Positions 34,983 through 47,830 of a stretch of DNA of 64,000 nt are shown here, in pieces. The DNA comes from Gadus chalcogrammus (lineage: Eukaryota; Chordata; Actinopteri; Gadiformes; Gadidae). Location of the stretch: contig NC_079415.1 in the NCBI RefSeq assembly GCF_026213295.1, positions 25,598,612-25,662,611 of the forward strand. Reading direction: 5' to 3'. Both the position numbers and the translations under genes were made by a program. The notes beneath the pieces were generated by a model. It did not search any database. It was not told the origin of the DNA and was given only the letters and a program-made list of their open reading frames with translations. Each line of letters opens with the position of its first letter. The first letter of the stretch is position 1.

Positions 34983-35113
34983 CGGGTGCTTGTGCCAGCA
35001 GTCCAGCAGAAGGGGGCGGAGCTTCTTGTGCACCACCACCTCCTGGATGTCCTCCAGTGACGGCTGCTGGCCCACCTCCTCCTCAAAGGGCAGCATGTAC
35101 TGGTCCACCGGAC
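34983..35113 (-). CDS. acvr2b-like: Activin receptor type-2-like kinase, penultimate exon
   Basis: 131 bp between acceptor CTGCAG (35119-35114) and donor CCG|GTGAGG. It encodes [20 protein letters not shown] and [20 protein letters not shown], ending KHP in phase with GLA of the next exon. [20 protein letters not shown] is a signature of ACVR2 kinase subdomain X. The usual RPxxxDxW part is altered. No further upstream exon of this kinase was found in the remaining 29 kb. Confidence 0.92.
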
Positions 35114-35124
35114 CTGCAGCGCCC

Positions 35125-35160
35125 ACACGCACACGCACACACACACACACACACACACAC
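35125..35160. repeat. (CA)n, interrupted
   Basis: Short CA array with CACGCACACGCA at its start, inside the receptor intron. Confidence 0.9.
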
Positions 35161-35433
35161 TTAAAGGTAAACATGGGTGTAAGCCTATCGCACTGCTGCC
35201 TTCCTTAGACAATATTTACAAGTACCATCTATTCTAGACTCACCTCAAGCAACGTAATCAATTAAACATACAAACATGAATAAATGCCATCAGTACCCTC
35301 ATCAGAAGTATTAGCTACCTGGCCTTATGTTATCCACCTGGATAACATGATTATCATTAACCTATAATGAGGGTAAGATGGCTGATTTGTTGTATTATTT
35401 GTGAGTAGCAGCTACGTTCTCAAGCTTTCCCTC

Positions 35434-36926
<1,493 letters not shown>

Positions 36927-37293
36927 GGTCTTGATGAGGAAGTGCCTCAGAAGGGTTCAAGGCCACATATTCCTCATCCCTAAATGAAGATATTGAAGAG
37001 GTAAGTCTTCATGAAAGAATGCTTTTCTTTAACATTTTGCATTGACTTAATATCTTACCAAAGTATACAGTGAGGTTCAAATCAACGTTTCCCCTTTGTC
37101 TTCGTCTACCATAGTTTATTTTTTTATTATTAAAGGGCCAAATATCCTCTAGTGGTACATTCCCAGTATCTTTGTATTTATTGTTTCTTAGGTTTAGCTG
37201 CTACAGATGGTGACTAAAAATAACCAGACCCTTGATTTTGTGAACGACGCGATTAAGGGAAGTCCAGTGCTTCCACTTCACAAGGTTGAAAAG
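36927..37293 (+). CDS. Two candidate 5' exons of an uncharacterised teleost gene
   Basis: 36927-37000 follows a CTCTTTTATAG acceptor and ends GAAGAG|GTAAGT; one frame reads KATYSSSLNEDIEE near its end, though that frame has stops at its beginning, so the true start of the exon may be later. 37207-37293 follows GCTGCTACAG, begins MVTKNNQTLDFVNDAIKGSP and ends GAAAAG|GTATAT, in phase 0 with the previous exon. They precede, on the same strand, the better supported exons at 45.3-47.5 kb. Function unknown. Confidence 0.4.
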
Positions 37294-38559
37294 GTATATT
37301 AGGTTGAAAAATGTATTGGACTTTGTGGTGAGGTTTTGACCACTTTCTAGTTTTAAAGAATATTTTTATTTAAGCTTAATTTAGGTATAATAATGGGGGT
37401 CCTTTTTGGCTAGTTCACTGGCTATCTTGTGGCAAACATGTCTGCCACAAGAAGACTTGCTTTCTGAGTATTTTCTGTGGTTGGTCTGGCATTGACATTA
37501 CCATATATGCATGGGATAAGCCATATTTTTTTTTAAATACACACCACAATGGCAACTTATTCCATCTCAGGTCTTCTAACATTCCTGCTCTACATGCATA
37601 GGCTATTTATATTGAAGACGTTTCAATCATGTTTAGATCTTTTTGTATTTTTGTTATCTTGACCTGGTGGACAAAGCTTAGATATGCATGTGGTTTGTGT
37701 GTGTTAATTATTTTTATACAATTCATGATTGCAGCATTTTGCCAAATATCATACATACACAAGTACAGCATAGTATGTTTAATCCTGTCTTCTGTTTTTA
37801 GGACTTTTCTTATTAGTCAAATGACAACATTCATTCTTGGAAAGCTGACTTGACTTGCCAGATTTGTAACTTTCTGGTTTAAACAAAACCAACAAATAGA
37901 CGCATAACACTGATAATTTTGAACCCGTTTGCTCTTATAATGTATTATAGATTACTACTGAGAATACCCAGAATCAGTTCAACCATCCAAGTGAAATGGA
38001 TCCTTTTTACAGTGAAAAAGTCAATCGGATCTCATGTTGATATTGGATTTTATGGATTCCCTCATCAGACTTAGTAGATACAAACATGTCAATGTGAAAT
38101 ATCTAGTTGCTCAATCTCTGGCACAAATGTAACCATAAAATATTGCCAACAGTGTCAAAAACATCACCTGGTGTGCACTACCATGTCATCCTTGGACAAG
38201 TGTGTTCAGTGTGTAGGACCCATTACCTCCTTCAATTGGATTGGTTATATCTCACAGGTGAGATATTTAGTAAATTGGTTTCCAAGTAGTGGCAGTAGGT
38301 GAGTAGACGCTGTGTTCTAATGTTTGATTAATAACTTTATGAAGAAAGCATGAAAAATGTAGCTCTATACACAGCATTGGCTATCATACCAACCATTTTC
38401 ACCTTTTTACATAGAGCAAAAATGTGACATGATGATTAATTGGACACTGATGCCTCACTTTATCGGTGGGAGATTGATTGCCGAGTATGGCATATCGTTC
38501 AGATTACTTAAAGATATTGGTAACCCTTCCTTTTACAGTCCCCTAATTACTAGGTATTT

Positions 38560-38860
38560 ACCCGGTACCTGCATGGTAAATTATAGTGTATTACTGGGTA
38601 ATTACCACTGGTAATAAGAAGGTAAATACAGAGGTAGTTACCCGGTAAATACATGGTAAATCATAGTGTATTACCACTGGTAATAAGAAGGTAAATACAG
38701 AGGTAGTTACCCGGTAAATACATGGTAAATCATAGTGTATTACTGGGTAATTACCACTGGTAATAAGAAGGTAAATACAGAGGAATTATCCAGTAAATTA
38801 AAGTGTATTACTGTGTAATTACCACTGGTAATAAGAAGGTAAATACAGAGGAATTACAGC
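38560..38860. repeat. About 80-bp subterminal tandem repeat, left arm
   Basis: About four units of TACCCGGTAAATACATGGTAA and GTGTATTACTGGGTAATTACC; one unit lacks the central TACTGGGTAAT. The inverse array lies at about 44690-44990. Confidence 0.85.
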
Positions 38861-39224
38861 TGATGTACCAAGTAAAACCTCCACTATTACCCATCAACTC
38901 AACTAAGTAGCGTGTAGTTGTAACTGTTTTAGGTTGGTAATAACTCCGATATTGTGTACTTCCTAGGAAATTAGGCAACCAATTCTTAGAAAAACCTATT
39001 ATCCAAGGTTTATGTTGGTAACAGCCCAAATTTAATGATGTACTATCTAGAAATTAGCATAGTACTTTCCAATAAAATACATTTTCTTAGTTATTATTCA
39101 TAGCTACACCCATTTAGAAAGGGTTTATTCAATTTACCACTATGGAATTACTTACCTGGTAACAACCTCTGCAGGAAGTTTTCCTCTAGTGTCATGGTAC
39201 ATCTTCTTAAATACTGGGTACGAA

Positions 39225-40500
39225 GCCGTTTGTTTCCATGGTATTACCAGGTTCTTACCATATCATTTATAATAGATACATTCCATTGTCCATGCAGTCA
39301 ACACAAACTTGTACCATGTACGTTCTGCGACGTTACCAAGTAAAACACGACAATTTACCCAGTAAGTAAGCTGAAACTGTACTGTAAAAGGAAGCCTAGT
39401 TTGTTTCCATGGTATTACCAGGTTCTTACCATATAATTTGTAATACATTATTCCCTTTTCCATGCAGTCAACACAAACTTGTACCATGTACGTTCTGCGA
39501 CGTTACCAAGTAAAACACGACAATTTACCCAGTAATTAAGCTGAAACTGTACTGTAAAAGGAAGCCTCGTTTGTTTCCATGGTATTACCAGGTTCTTACC
39601 ATATAATTTGTAATACATTATTCCCTTTTCCATGCAGTCAACACAAACTTGTACCATGTACGTTCTGCGACGTTACCAAGTAAAACACACCAATTTACCC
39701 AGTAATTAAGCTGAAACTGTACTGTAAAAGGAAGCCTCGTTTGTTTCCATGGTATTACCAGGTTCTTACCATATAATTTGTAATACATTATTCCCTTTTC
39801 CATGCAGTCAACACAAACTTGTACCATGTACGTTCTGCAACGTTACCAAGTAAAACACGACAATTTACCCAGTAATTAAGCTGAAACTGTACTGTAAAAG
39901 GAAGCCTTGTTTGTTTCCATGGTATAACCAGGTTCTTACCATATAATTTGTAATACATTATTCCCTTTTCCATGCAGTCAACACAAACTTGTACCATGTA
40001 CGTTCTGCGACGTTACCAAGTAAAACACACCAATTTACCCAGTAATTAAGCTGAAACTGTACTGTAAAAGGAAGCCTCGTTTGTTTCCATGGTATTACCA
40101 GGTTCTTACCATATAATTTGTAATACATAATTCCCTTTTCCATGCAGTCAACACAAACTTGTACCATGTACGTTCTGCGACGTTACCAAGTAAAACACGA
40201 CAATTTACCCAGTAATTAAGCTGAAACTGTACTGTAAAAGGAAGCCTCGTTTGTTTCCATGGTATTACCAGGTTCTTACCATATAATTTGTAATACATTA
40301 TTCCCTTTTCCATGCAGTCAACACAAACTTGTACCATGTACGTTCTGCGAGGTTACCAAGTAAAATACGACAATTTACCCAGTAATTAAGCTGAAACTGT
40401 ACTGTAAAAGGAAGCCTCGTTTGTTTCCATGGTATTACCAGGCTCTTACCATATAAGTTGTAACTGGTTATTCCCTTTTCCATGCAATCAACACAAACCA
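39225..40500 (-). repeat. 170-bp tandem array, left arm
   Basis: About seven and a half units. Each contains TTTGTTTCCATGGTATTACC, CCATGCAGTCAACACAAAC, TTGTACCATGTACGTTCTGC and TACTGTAAAAGGAAGCCT. The unit length is not a multiple of three, so the repeated 69-residue open frames shift each unit and are not a protein repeat. Confidence 0.95.
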
Positions 40501-40777
40501 TATATGTTCTGCAACATCGTTCACCAGTAGTTAAGCACTTTAATTTTTATTATAAAACCCCAAACCACTGTTGATGAAAGACATATTAAAATTAAACAAA
40601 ATCAAGGGCTTATCTTTCAAACAAATGCATATCTCACAAACAGGCACTGAACACTGAAGAAATTGGCCAAAAAAAAGAGCCGTCCACATCAACTCAATTT
40701 AAATGTTACTGATGGTGTTTTCATAGAACACATGACAGTGTTATGGCAAGTGACCACAAGGAAGACTGCTTCAACCT

Positions 40778-40984
40778 CTACAATTTGAATAAGTGGTGAA
40801 TGCCATGCAGCAATCTGCCTATGGGAGCATCTTTGTGGTCATTCGCAAACCAATGAGTCCACTCGATGAATGAGAGATGACTCTTTAGTGTCTTCTCTGA
40901 GGTATCCCTGCAGTCTCCACATCTGGGATTTGAAGGCTGACCAAGACCTGACCAGGTACCCCCAAATCTCCCCTTCAAGAATCA
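40778..40984 (-). pseudogene. Coding-like segment of the foldback element, left-arm copy (frameshifted)
   Basis: Same segment as 42601-42795 in inverse orientation, but two bases are missing in the word CTCACAGAG, so the N-terminal part is out of frame with the intact C-terminal KTLKSHLSFIEWTHWFANDH. Confidence 0.6.
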
Positions 40985-42600
40985 GAAGACAAGAAAATAA
41001 ACATTAGGACTGTCAATTAATGAACATTTCTAGAACATGTAGAACTCAAAGATTATTTTGTTTATCAGTTAAGAAAGGATGCTGGTCCTCTGGCCATTGT
41101 GTTTGGTCATATTGAAAAGAGAAAAAGGCATAGCCATAAATACAGTTAATAGGACGGGAGGGGACAGGCCGTTAGCTCCGGTTAGCCCTTTAGCATCGAG
41201 CTAGCGGAGCTTCTGTCATTCAAATAACTCGGACATGTTGTCTAAAACCTATAACACCCAATTTATTAAAATATCCGGATTTAATCGGGCTCTCTCCCAT
41301 AAGTACAGTTAATAGGACGGGAAGAGACAGGCTCTGTTAGCCCCGGTTAGCGCGATGCTAAAGAGCAGCTCTACCAGAGCATGCCACCTCAACAGGTGCA
41401 AGTTAGCCTCCGGTTTGATATTCGCCGGATATTCGGTTTACCACCCAATCGGATTCATCAACATAAGTGCAATACATTACGGGCTTAGTATGTTGAGGAC
41501 GGTTTAGGACACCGTATCGCGAAAAATCACGAAAACACATGTTGTCGCCATCAATGTCTGTGCAACAACGTCATTTACGTTCTGGCTGCTACCTGTTTTA
41601 GGGACCGTCAACAAATTACACTCACCTACTGTTGGCAGAGACGTTACCATGGAATTGTTTCAGGAAATGAATCACACAAATATATTGCAATATAGTTAAT
41701 CATAATGCAGTTAATAGTTTAATATTCGACAAAAATCGACCAAACTATATTTGAAATTATTAATTGCATCCCGTTTAACAATAATGCAATATATTAGCAA
41801 AGTTACCTGCAGTAAGTAGCAGCCCACCATTGGCAACTACTACTACAATCAGGTGACAAAATGTATTTTTTTGTGATTTTTATGTTATTTTATATGATTT
41901 ATTTCCAGAAACAATTCCATGGTAACGTCTCTGCCACCAGTCGGTGAGTGTAACTTGTTGACGGTCCCTAAAACAGGTAGCAGCCAGAGAACGTAAATGA
42001 CGTAGTTGCACAGACATCGATGGCGACAACATGTGTTTGTGATTTTTCGCGATACAGTGTCCTAAACCGTCCTCAACATACTAAGCCCGTAATGTATTGC
42101 ACTTATGTTGATGAATCCGATTGGGTGGTAAACCGAATATCCGGCGAATATCAAACCGGAGGCTAACTTGCACCTGTTGAGGTGGCATGCTCCGGTAGAG
42201 CTGCTCTTTAGCATCGCGCTAACCGGGGCCAACAGAGCCTGTCCCTTCCCGTCCTATTAACTGTACTTATGGGAGAGAGCCCGATTAAATCCGGATATTT
42301 TAATAAATTGGGTGCTATAGGTTTTAAACAACATGTCCGAGTTATTTGAATGACAGAAGCTCCGCTAGCTCGATGCTAAAGGGCTAAAACCGGAGCTAAC
42401 GGCCTGTCCCCTCCCGTCCTATTAACTGTATTTATGGCTATGCCTTTTTCTCTTTTCAATATGACCAAACACAATGGCCAGAGGACCAGCATCCTTTCTT
42501 AACTGATAAACAAAATAATCCTTGACTTCTACATGTTCTAGAAATGTTCATTAATTGACAGTCCTAATGTTTATTTTCTTGTCTTCTGATTCTTGAAGGG

Positions 42601-42795
42601 GAGATTTGGAGGTACCTGGTCAGGTCTTGGTCAGCCTTCAAATCCCAGATGTGGAGACTGCAGGGATACCTCACAGAGAAGACACTAAAGAGTCATCTCT
42701 CATTCATCGAGTGGACTCATTGGTTTGCGAATGACCACGAAGATGCTCCCATAGGCAGATTGCTGCATGGCATTCACCACTTATTCAAATTGTAG
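42601..42795 (+). CDS. Coding-like segment of the foldback element, right-arm copy (64 codons, open)
   Basis: Following an acceptor-like TTCTTGTCTTCTGATTCTTGAAG, the frame reads EIWRYLVRSWSAFKSQMWRL, then KTLKSHLSFIEWTHWFANDH and RLLHGIHHLFKL before TAG at 42793-42795. It is rich in W, H and L and looks like a compact helical C-terminal exon. I do not recognise the family. It may be a captured host exon or the last exon of an element protein whose other exons were lost when the palindrome formed. Confidence 0.45.
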   Translation, partial: EIWRYLVRSWSAFKSQMWRLQGYLTEKTLKSHLSFIEWTHWFANDHEDAPIGRLLHGIHHLFKL

Positions 42796-43070
42796 AGGTT
42801 GAAGCAGTCTTCCTTGTGGTCACTTGCCATAACACTGTCATGTGTTTTATGAAAACACCATCAGTAACATTTAAATTGAGTTGATGTGGACGGCTCTTTT
42901 GTTTGTCCGATTTCTTCAGTGTTCAGTGCCTGTTTGTGAGATATGCATTGTTTGAAAGATAAGCCTTTGATTTTGTTTAATTTTAATATGTCTTTCATCA
43001 ATAGTGGTTTGGGGTTTTATAACAACAATTAAAGTGCTTAACTACTGGTGAACGATGTTGCAGAACATAT

Positions 43071-44345
43071 ATGGTTTGTGTTGATTGCATGGAAAAGGGA
43101 ATAACCAGTTACAACTTGTATGGTAAGAGCCTGGTAATACCATGGAAACAAACGAGGCTTCCTTTTACAGTACAGTTTCAGCTTAATTACTGGGTAAATT
43201 GTCGTGTTTTACTTGGTAACGTCGCAGAACGTACATGGTACAAGTTTGTGTTGACTGCATGGAAAAGGGAATAATGTATTACAAATTATATGGTAAGAAC
43301 CTGGTAATACCATGGAAACAAACGAGGCTTCCTTTTACAGTACAGTTTCAGCTTAATTACTGGGTAAATTGTCGTGTTTTACTTGGTAACGTCGCAGAAC
43401 GTACATGGTACAAGTTTGTGTTGACTGCATGGAAAAGGGAATAATGTATTACAAATTATATGGTAAGAACCTGGTAATACCATGGAAACAAACGAGGCTT
43501 CCTTTTACAGTACAGTTTTAGCTTAATTACTGGGTAAATTGTCGTGTTTTACTTGGTAACGTCGCAGAACGTACATGGTACAAGTTTGTGTTGACTGCAT
43601 GGAAAAGGGAATAATGTATTACAAATTATATGGTAAGAACCTGGTAATACCATGGAAACAAACGAGGCTTCCTTTTACAGTACAGTTTCAGCTTAATTAC
43701 TGGGTAAATTGTCGTGTTTTACTTGGTAACGTCGCAGAACGTACATGGTACAAGTTTGTGTTGACTGCATGGAAAAGGGAATAATGTATTACAAATTATA
43801 TGGTAAGAACCTGGTAATACCATGGAAACAAACGAGGCTTCCTTTTACAGTACAGTTTTAGCTTAATTACTGGGTAAATTGTCGTGTTTTACTTGGTAAC
43901 GTCGCAGAACGTACATGGTACAAGTTTGTGTTGACTGCATGGAAAAGGGAATAATGTATTACAAATTATATGGTAAGAACCTGGTAATACCATGGAAACA
44001 AACGAGGCTTCCTTTTACAGTACAGTTTCAGCTTACTTACTGGGTAAATTGTCGTGTTTTACTTGGTAACGTCGCAGAACGTACATGGTACAAGTTTGTG
44101 TTGACTGCATGGAAAAGGTAATAATGTATTACAAATTATATGGTAAGACCCTGGTAATACCATGGAAACAAACAAGGCTTCCTTTTACAGTACAGTTTCA
44201 GCTTAATTACTGGGTAAATTGTCGTGTTTTACTTGGTAACGTCGCAGAACGTACATGGTACAAGTTTGTGTTGACTGCATGGAAAAGGGAATAATGTATT
44301 ACAAATTATATGGTAAGAACCTGGTAATACCATGGAAACAAACGG
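43071..44345 (+). repeat. 170-bp tandem array, right arm
   Basis: Mirror image of the left array, also eight occurrences of CCATGGAAACAAAC at 170-bp steps. Unit-to-unit differences are single bases. The first unit at 43071 is the most divergent, as is its counterpart on the left. Confidence 0.95.
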
Positions 44346-45273
44346 CTTTGTACCCAGTATTTAAGAAGATGTACCATGACACTAGAGGAAAACTTCCTGA
44401 ATAAACTGAATAAACCCTTTCTAAATGGGTGTAGCTATGAATAATAACTAAGAAAAAGTATTTTATTGGAAAGTACTATGCTAATTTCTAGATACATCAT
44501 TAAATTTGGGCTGTTACCAACATAAACCTTGGATAATAGGTGTTTCTAAGAATTGGTTGCCTAATTTCCTAGGAAGTACACAATATCGGAGTTATTACCA
44601 ACCTAAAACAGTTACAACTCACACACTACTTAGTTGAGTTGATGGGTAATAGTGGAGGTTTTACTTGGTACATCAGCTGTAATTCCTCTGTATTTACCTT
44701 CTTATTACCAATGGTAATTACACAGTAATACACTATAATTTACCGGATAATTCCTCTGTATTTACCTTCTTATTACCAGTGGTAATTACCCAGTAATACA
44801 CTATGATTTACCATGTATTTACCGGGTAACTACCTCTGTATTTACCTTCTTATTACCAGTGGTAATTACCCAGTAATACACTATGATTTACCATGTATTT
44901 ACCGGGTAACTACCTCTGTATTTACCTTCTTATTACCAGTGGTAATTACCCAGTAATACACTATAATTTACCATGTATGTACCGGGTAAATACCTAGTAA
45001 TTAGGGGGCTGTAAAAGGAAGGGTTACCAAGATATTTTATTTTGCCTCATTGACACGGACATCTGTGTTGGTGTCATGAGGTTGAGGATTATCTGAATCA
45101 ATCTTTGTATTCCACTTTGATGTGAATGAACATTAATCAAGTATCTTTTAAATAGTAAAAAAACAAGCTTTTTGTGTATCCTAGATCACTTCAGTGCTAT
45201 GAATGTAGAACTACTTAAATAAACCTGCAATGTTAAAATGTATGATTCTAATTGTGTTTGTGTGTTTGTTTAG

Positions 45274-45479
45274 GGGTCTGGCATAAATTCTTCCTCAGAC
45301 AAAATACAAAAGACCCATCACAGGTGAGTATCCACTTAAGGTTTGTTGAACTCTTAAACTGTCTCTTAGTGTCCAGCACATAATATAATTAGCTTTCTCC
45401 CCATTTCAGGAGCATTTTTCTGGAGATGAACTGCTTTCAGACCAGGACAACGATCCAGAATCTGAAATTGGATATATTG
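45274..45479 (+). CDS. Two exons of an uncharacterised teleost gene
   Basis: 45274-45323 (acceptor TTTGTTTAG, donor CAG|GTGAGT) and 45410-45479 (acceptor CCATTTCAG, donor TTG|GTAGGT). In the frame that joins them the second exon reads EHFSGDELLSDQDNDPESE, an acidic linker, ending in phase 1, which fits the exon at 47242. The first exon in that frame reads VWHKFFLRQNTKDPSQ. Its phase does not fit the exon ending at 37293, so an exon may be missing or the gene is broken by the foldback element between them. Confidence 0.55.
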
Positions 45480-46024
45480 GTAGGTAACTTCACCTCTGAG
45501 TCACCTCACTACTGGTTGTTTCTGTTGACAAGATCAACAGAAATGTTTTTTTCTTTTTTTATGTGTTTAGCAGAAGTAGTGCCATTATAGTCCTCCACAG
45601 TGAGTGAGCCTGCCCCTCTCTCTAAAGGTATGCCAAGTTTGAATACAAAGCACCATTAGTGCTTTAAAAGTGCCATGTCCACTGACACCTCGGCCAGTCA
45701 AGGCAGCATCCCAAAGCCTCCGGTCTCCAGGATGGAGGGAGATGTTGGGTTGCCGGGTCTAAAACATGATCCTCATTGAATTAATTCCTTTTCAAGCAGT
45801 GTTGATTATCAGCTTATGATGTTAGATTGTTCAGCAAGCAAGCAAACAGATCCGAAGGGTTAGGGTTGGAGGATGAAAAGATAAAGGACGTAACAGATAG
45901 ACTATACAGTGTGTTAAAAAGGAGAACATGGTGTACAAAACTAAATATATCGAAGAAAAAAGTTTGTACGTTCCTTTCATGCTCAGTTGCTATACTGTTT
46001 ATCTAATGTTGATGTAAATGTAGC
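45480..46024. other. Intron-like, no clear exon
   Basis: A stretch near 45670-45780 reads MSTDTSASQGSIPKPPVSRM in one frame, which could be a linker exon of the neighbouring gene, but no good splice sites frame it. Confidence 0.3.
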
Positions 46025-46983
46025 TACCGTATTTTTGGACTATAAACCGCGCCTTTTTTCCCATTTTTCGATTCTGCGGCTTATATAACGGTGCGGCTTA
46101 TCTATGCATTTTTACAGCTAACGGCCACTCGGAAAATTTGTATTCAAAGCTTAAATCAGTATTCGGAGCTTTGTTGTTTTTTTTCACGTACGTGACGTTA
46201 CCAGAGCGAGGGATACAAACTATAAGCGTCAGCGACACCAAGCAGAGAAGCGAGAGAGGTGGAGGAAGAATAGATATCTTGTTTCCCTTTACTTTATAAC
46301 ACAACATTAGCGGGATCTCGGGAGGAAAAGTAATACTCGACGAAATGCTAACCTTAGCTTAGTTGTTTGTTTACGTTCGCTGCACAGCGCCGCGCCAATC
46401 AACTGTGACTGGCTTGCTGCAGAGCGTGAGCGTCTTGGGAATACCCGGACAATATAATGGATATAATATGGACACATAAGACAATCAATATTCGGTATTT
46501 GTTTTGGATTAATTGTACAAATTCCCTGAAAAGATGCACGTTCCAGGATGAATTGAAAAGCTCCCGTAAGGGCTGAGATGGCAGAGGACAGCTGATTTGG
46601 AACGGAACAACAGCTGTTCGCTTTCACAGGGAAAAACTAAGGAACTTCAACCTACTTGGGCCTACTAATTAACGTTCAAAAGCTATTCAATCTTCAACAA
46701 AATATGCAGATACTGTCAAAATCGGTTCCAGGGAGTATATAGGAATTATTAATGTTGTTTTTGATGGTGTTTTTTTCTGGAACGAGTATTCGAAGAACAT
46801 TCGCTCGGAAAAACCAACGAGTATTCGAAGCCTGAAAAATGGCATTCGGGCCAGTCCTAATGGTAATTAAACATTAAAACACCTGTGGCTTATAGTCCAG
46901 TGCGGCTTATATATGTACACATCATTCAATTTAGCTGCTGCGGCTTATATTCCGGTGCGCCTTATAGTGGGGAAAATACGGTA
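46025..46983. mobile_element. Mariner-like MITE with TACCGTATTTT ends
   Basis: Ends TACCGTATTTTTGGACTATA and TTATAGTGGGGAAAATACGGTA are inverted repeats beginning with TA, and inside both ends CGGCTTATA words repeat (46078-46110 and 46890-46960). This matches a widespread vertebrate MITE style. The interior (46100-46880) has no gene. Confidence 0.75.
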
Positions 46984-47029
46984 CATTTAAACTGACCGAA
47001 CAGCAAAGAGGTTGTCAACAATTTTGTAA

Positions 47030-47115
47030 AAGTGTGTAATTCAAGTGAGCAATCAACTGAAAACCTTATATAAAATAATATATAATATTATTTATATAAT
47101 ATTATGTTATAAATA
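47030..47115. repeat. AT-rich palindrome
   Basis: TAATATATAATATTATTTATATAATATTA-type self-complementary text, in the intron before the 47242 exon. Confidence 0.6.
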
Positions 47116-47241
47116 ATTGTCATCACAGAAACTGGTAAACAATTTCTTCTTGTCATTCTGTGGCAATGGTTGAACTCAAAACGAAAACTAAATATGTTGG
47201 CCAGTTTGTGTGATCTATTTTCTACTTTGCATATTTTCCAG

Positions 47242-47490
47242 GAAAAGATTCTGGCAAAGAACATGGGTCCAGAAGAGCTAAAAAGAAAGTGTGGTCCAAG
47301 GTTGAGGTGGCTGCAAAGATCCGATACGTAAAGGAAAACCGGCTTCAAAAAATGAGTGCAGTCACTGTAAGCAGGTAGAAGGTCCTGCATTGACACACAG
47401 AACAGTCCAGAATATAAGGGACTTTGTGAGAACCGCGGAATAGCGGCAAAGAGGCAGGCTCCTAAACCAACAGAAAACGATCAGTGATCT
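47242..47490 (+). pseudogene. C-terminal exon of the same gene, frame broken
   Basis: After TATTTTCCAG the exon continues in phase 1 with KDSGKEHGSRRAKKKVWSK and VEVAAKIRYVKENRLQKMSA, then TAG at 47376-47378. One base shifted, the text continues VEGPALTHRTVQNIRDFVR, then a second shift restores GIAAKRQA. This pattern (KxWSxxEVAA... then xxRTVQNIRDFVRNRGIAAKRQ) is the C-terminal module of a multi-copy teleost protein family as I remember it. Two single-base changes therefore break the copy. Function unknown. Confidence 0.6.
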
Positions 47491-47830
47491 TTTATTGATG
47501 TTTGATAAAAATGTTATTCTAGCAGGAAAGCTAAAAAAAAGTTGTGGCCCGTGTTATCTGACAAGATGTTTGGGGGTTAGAATCACTGTTTAATTGTATG
47601 TTTATTTATTTAAGATAAGAGGTAGCAGAGAGAGGGGTCATGTTTCCCGAAGCTCCGCCAGGCATTGAAAAAAACTACTTAATTCATCGTTCAGATCTAC
47701 TTCATTTTATTTTATTTCATGATAATAATACTTAACAATATATAGTTTGTTTCCGTCGTCCTCCATCGCTCGATTCAACAATACATTTTGACACATTTTA
47801 TGACTCCCGGATCAGACCGCAGAAAAAGCC

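Larger units (their letters stand above)
38518..45029. mobile_element. 6.5-kb foldback (palindromic) element with 6-bp TSD
   Basis: Two arms of about 3.15 kb (38518-41674 and 41896-45029) are near-perfect inverted copies around a spacer of about 220 bp. The ends read TGGTAACCCTTCC ... GGAAGGGTTACCA and are flanked by AGATAT on both sides (38512-38517 and 45030-45035). From the ends inward each arm holds an 80-bp array of GGTAAATAC/TTACCAGTGGTAATTACC words, a unique stretch, eight occurrences of a 170-bp unit, a coding-like segment, and two GCTAGC-rich blocks. No transposase motif was recognised. It lies in the intron of the gene whose exons are at 37.2 and 45.3 kb. The superfamily is unknown to me. 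Confidence 0.88.

Noticed and set aside
39225..44345. Family of 69-residue proteins repeated every 170 bp, or a CRISPR-like array
   Set aside because: The unit is not a multiple of three, so frames cannot join; there are no short repeats with variable spacers, and the whole unit is conserved.
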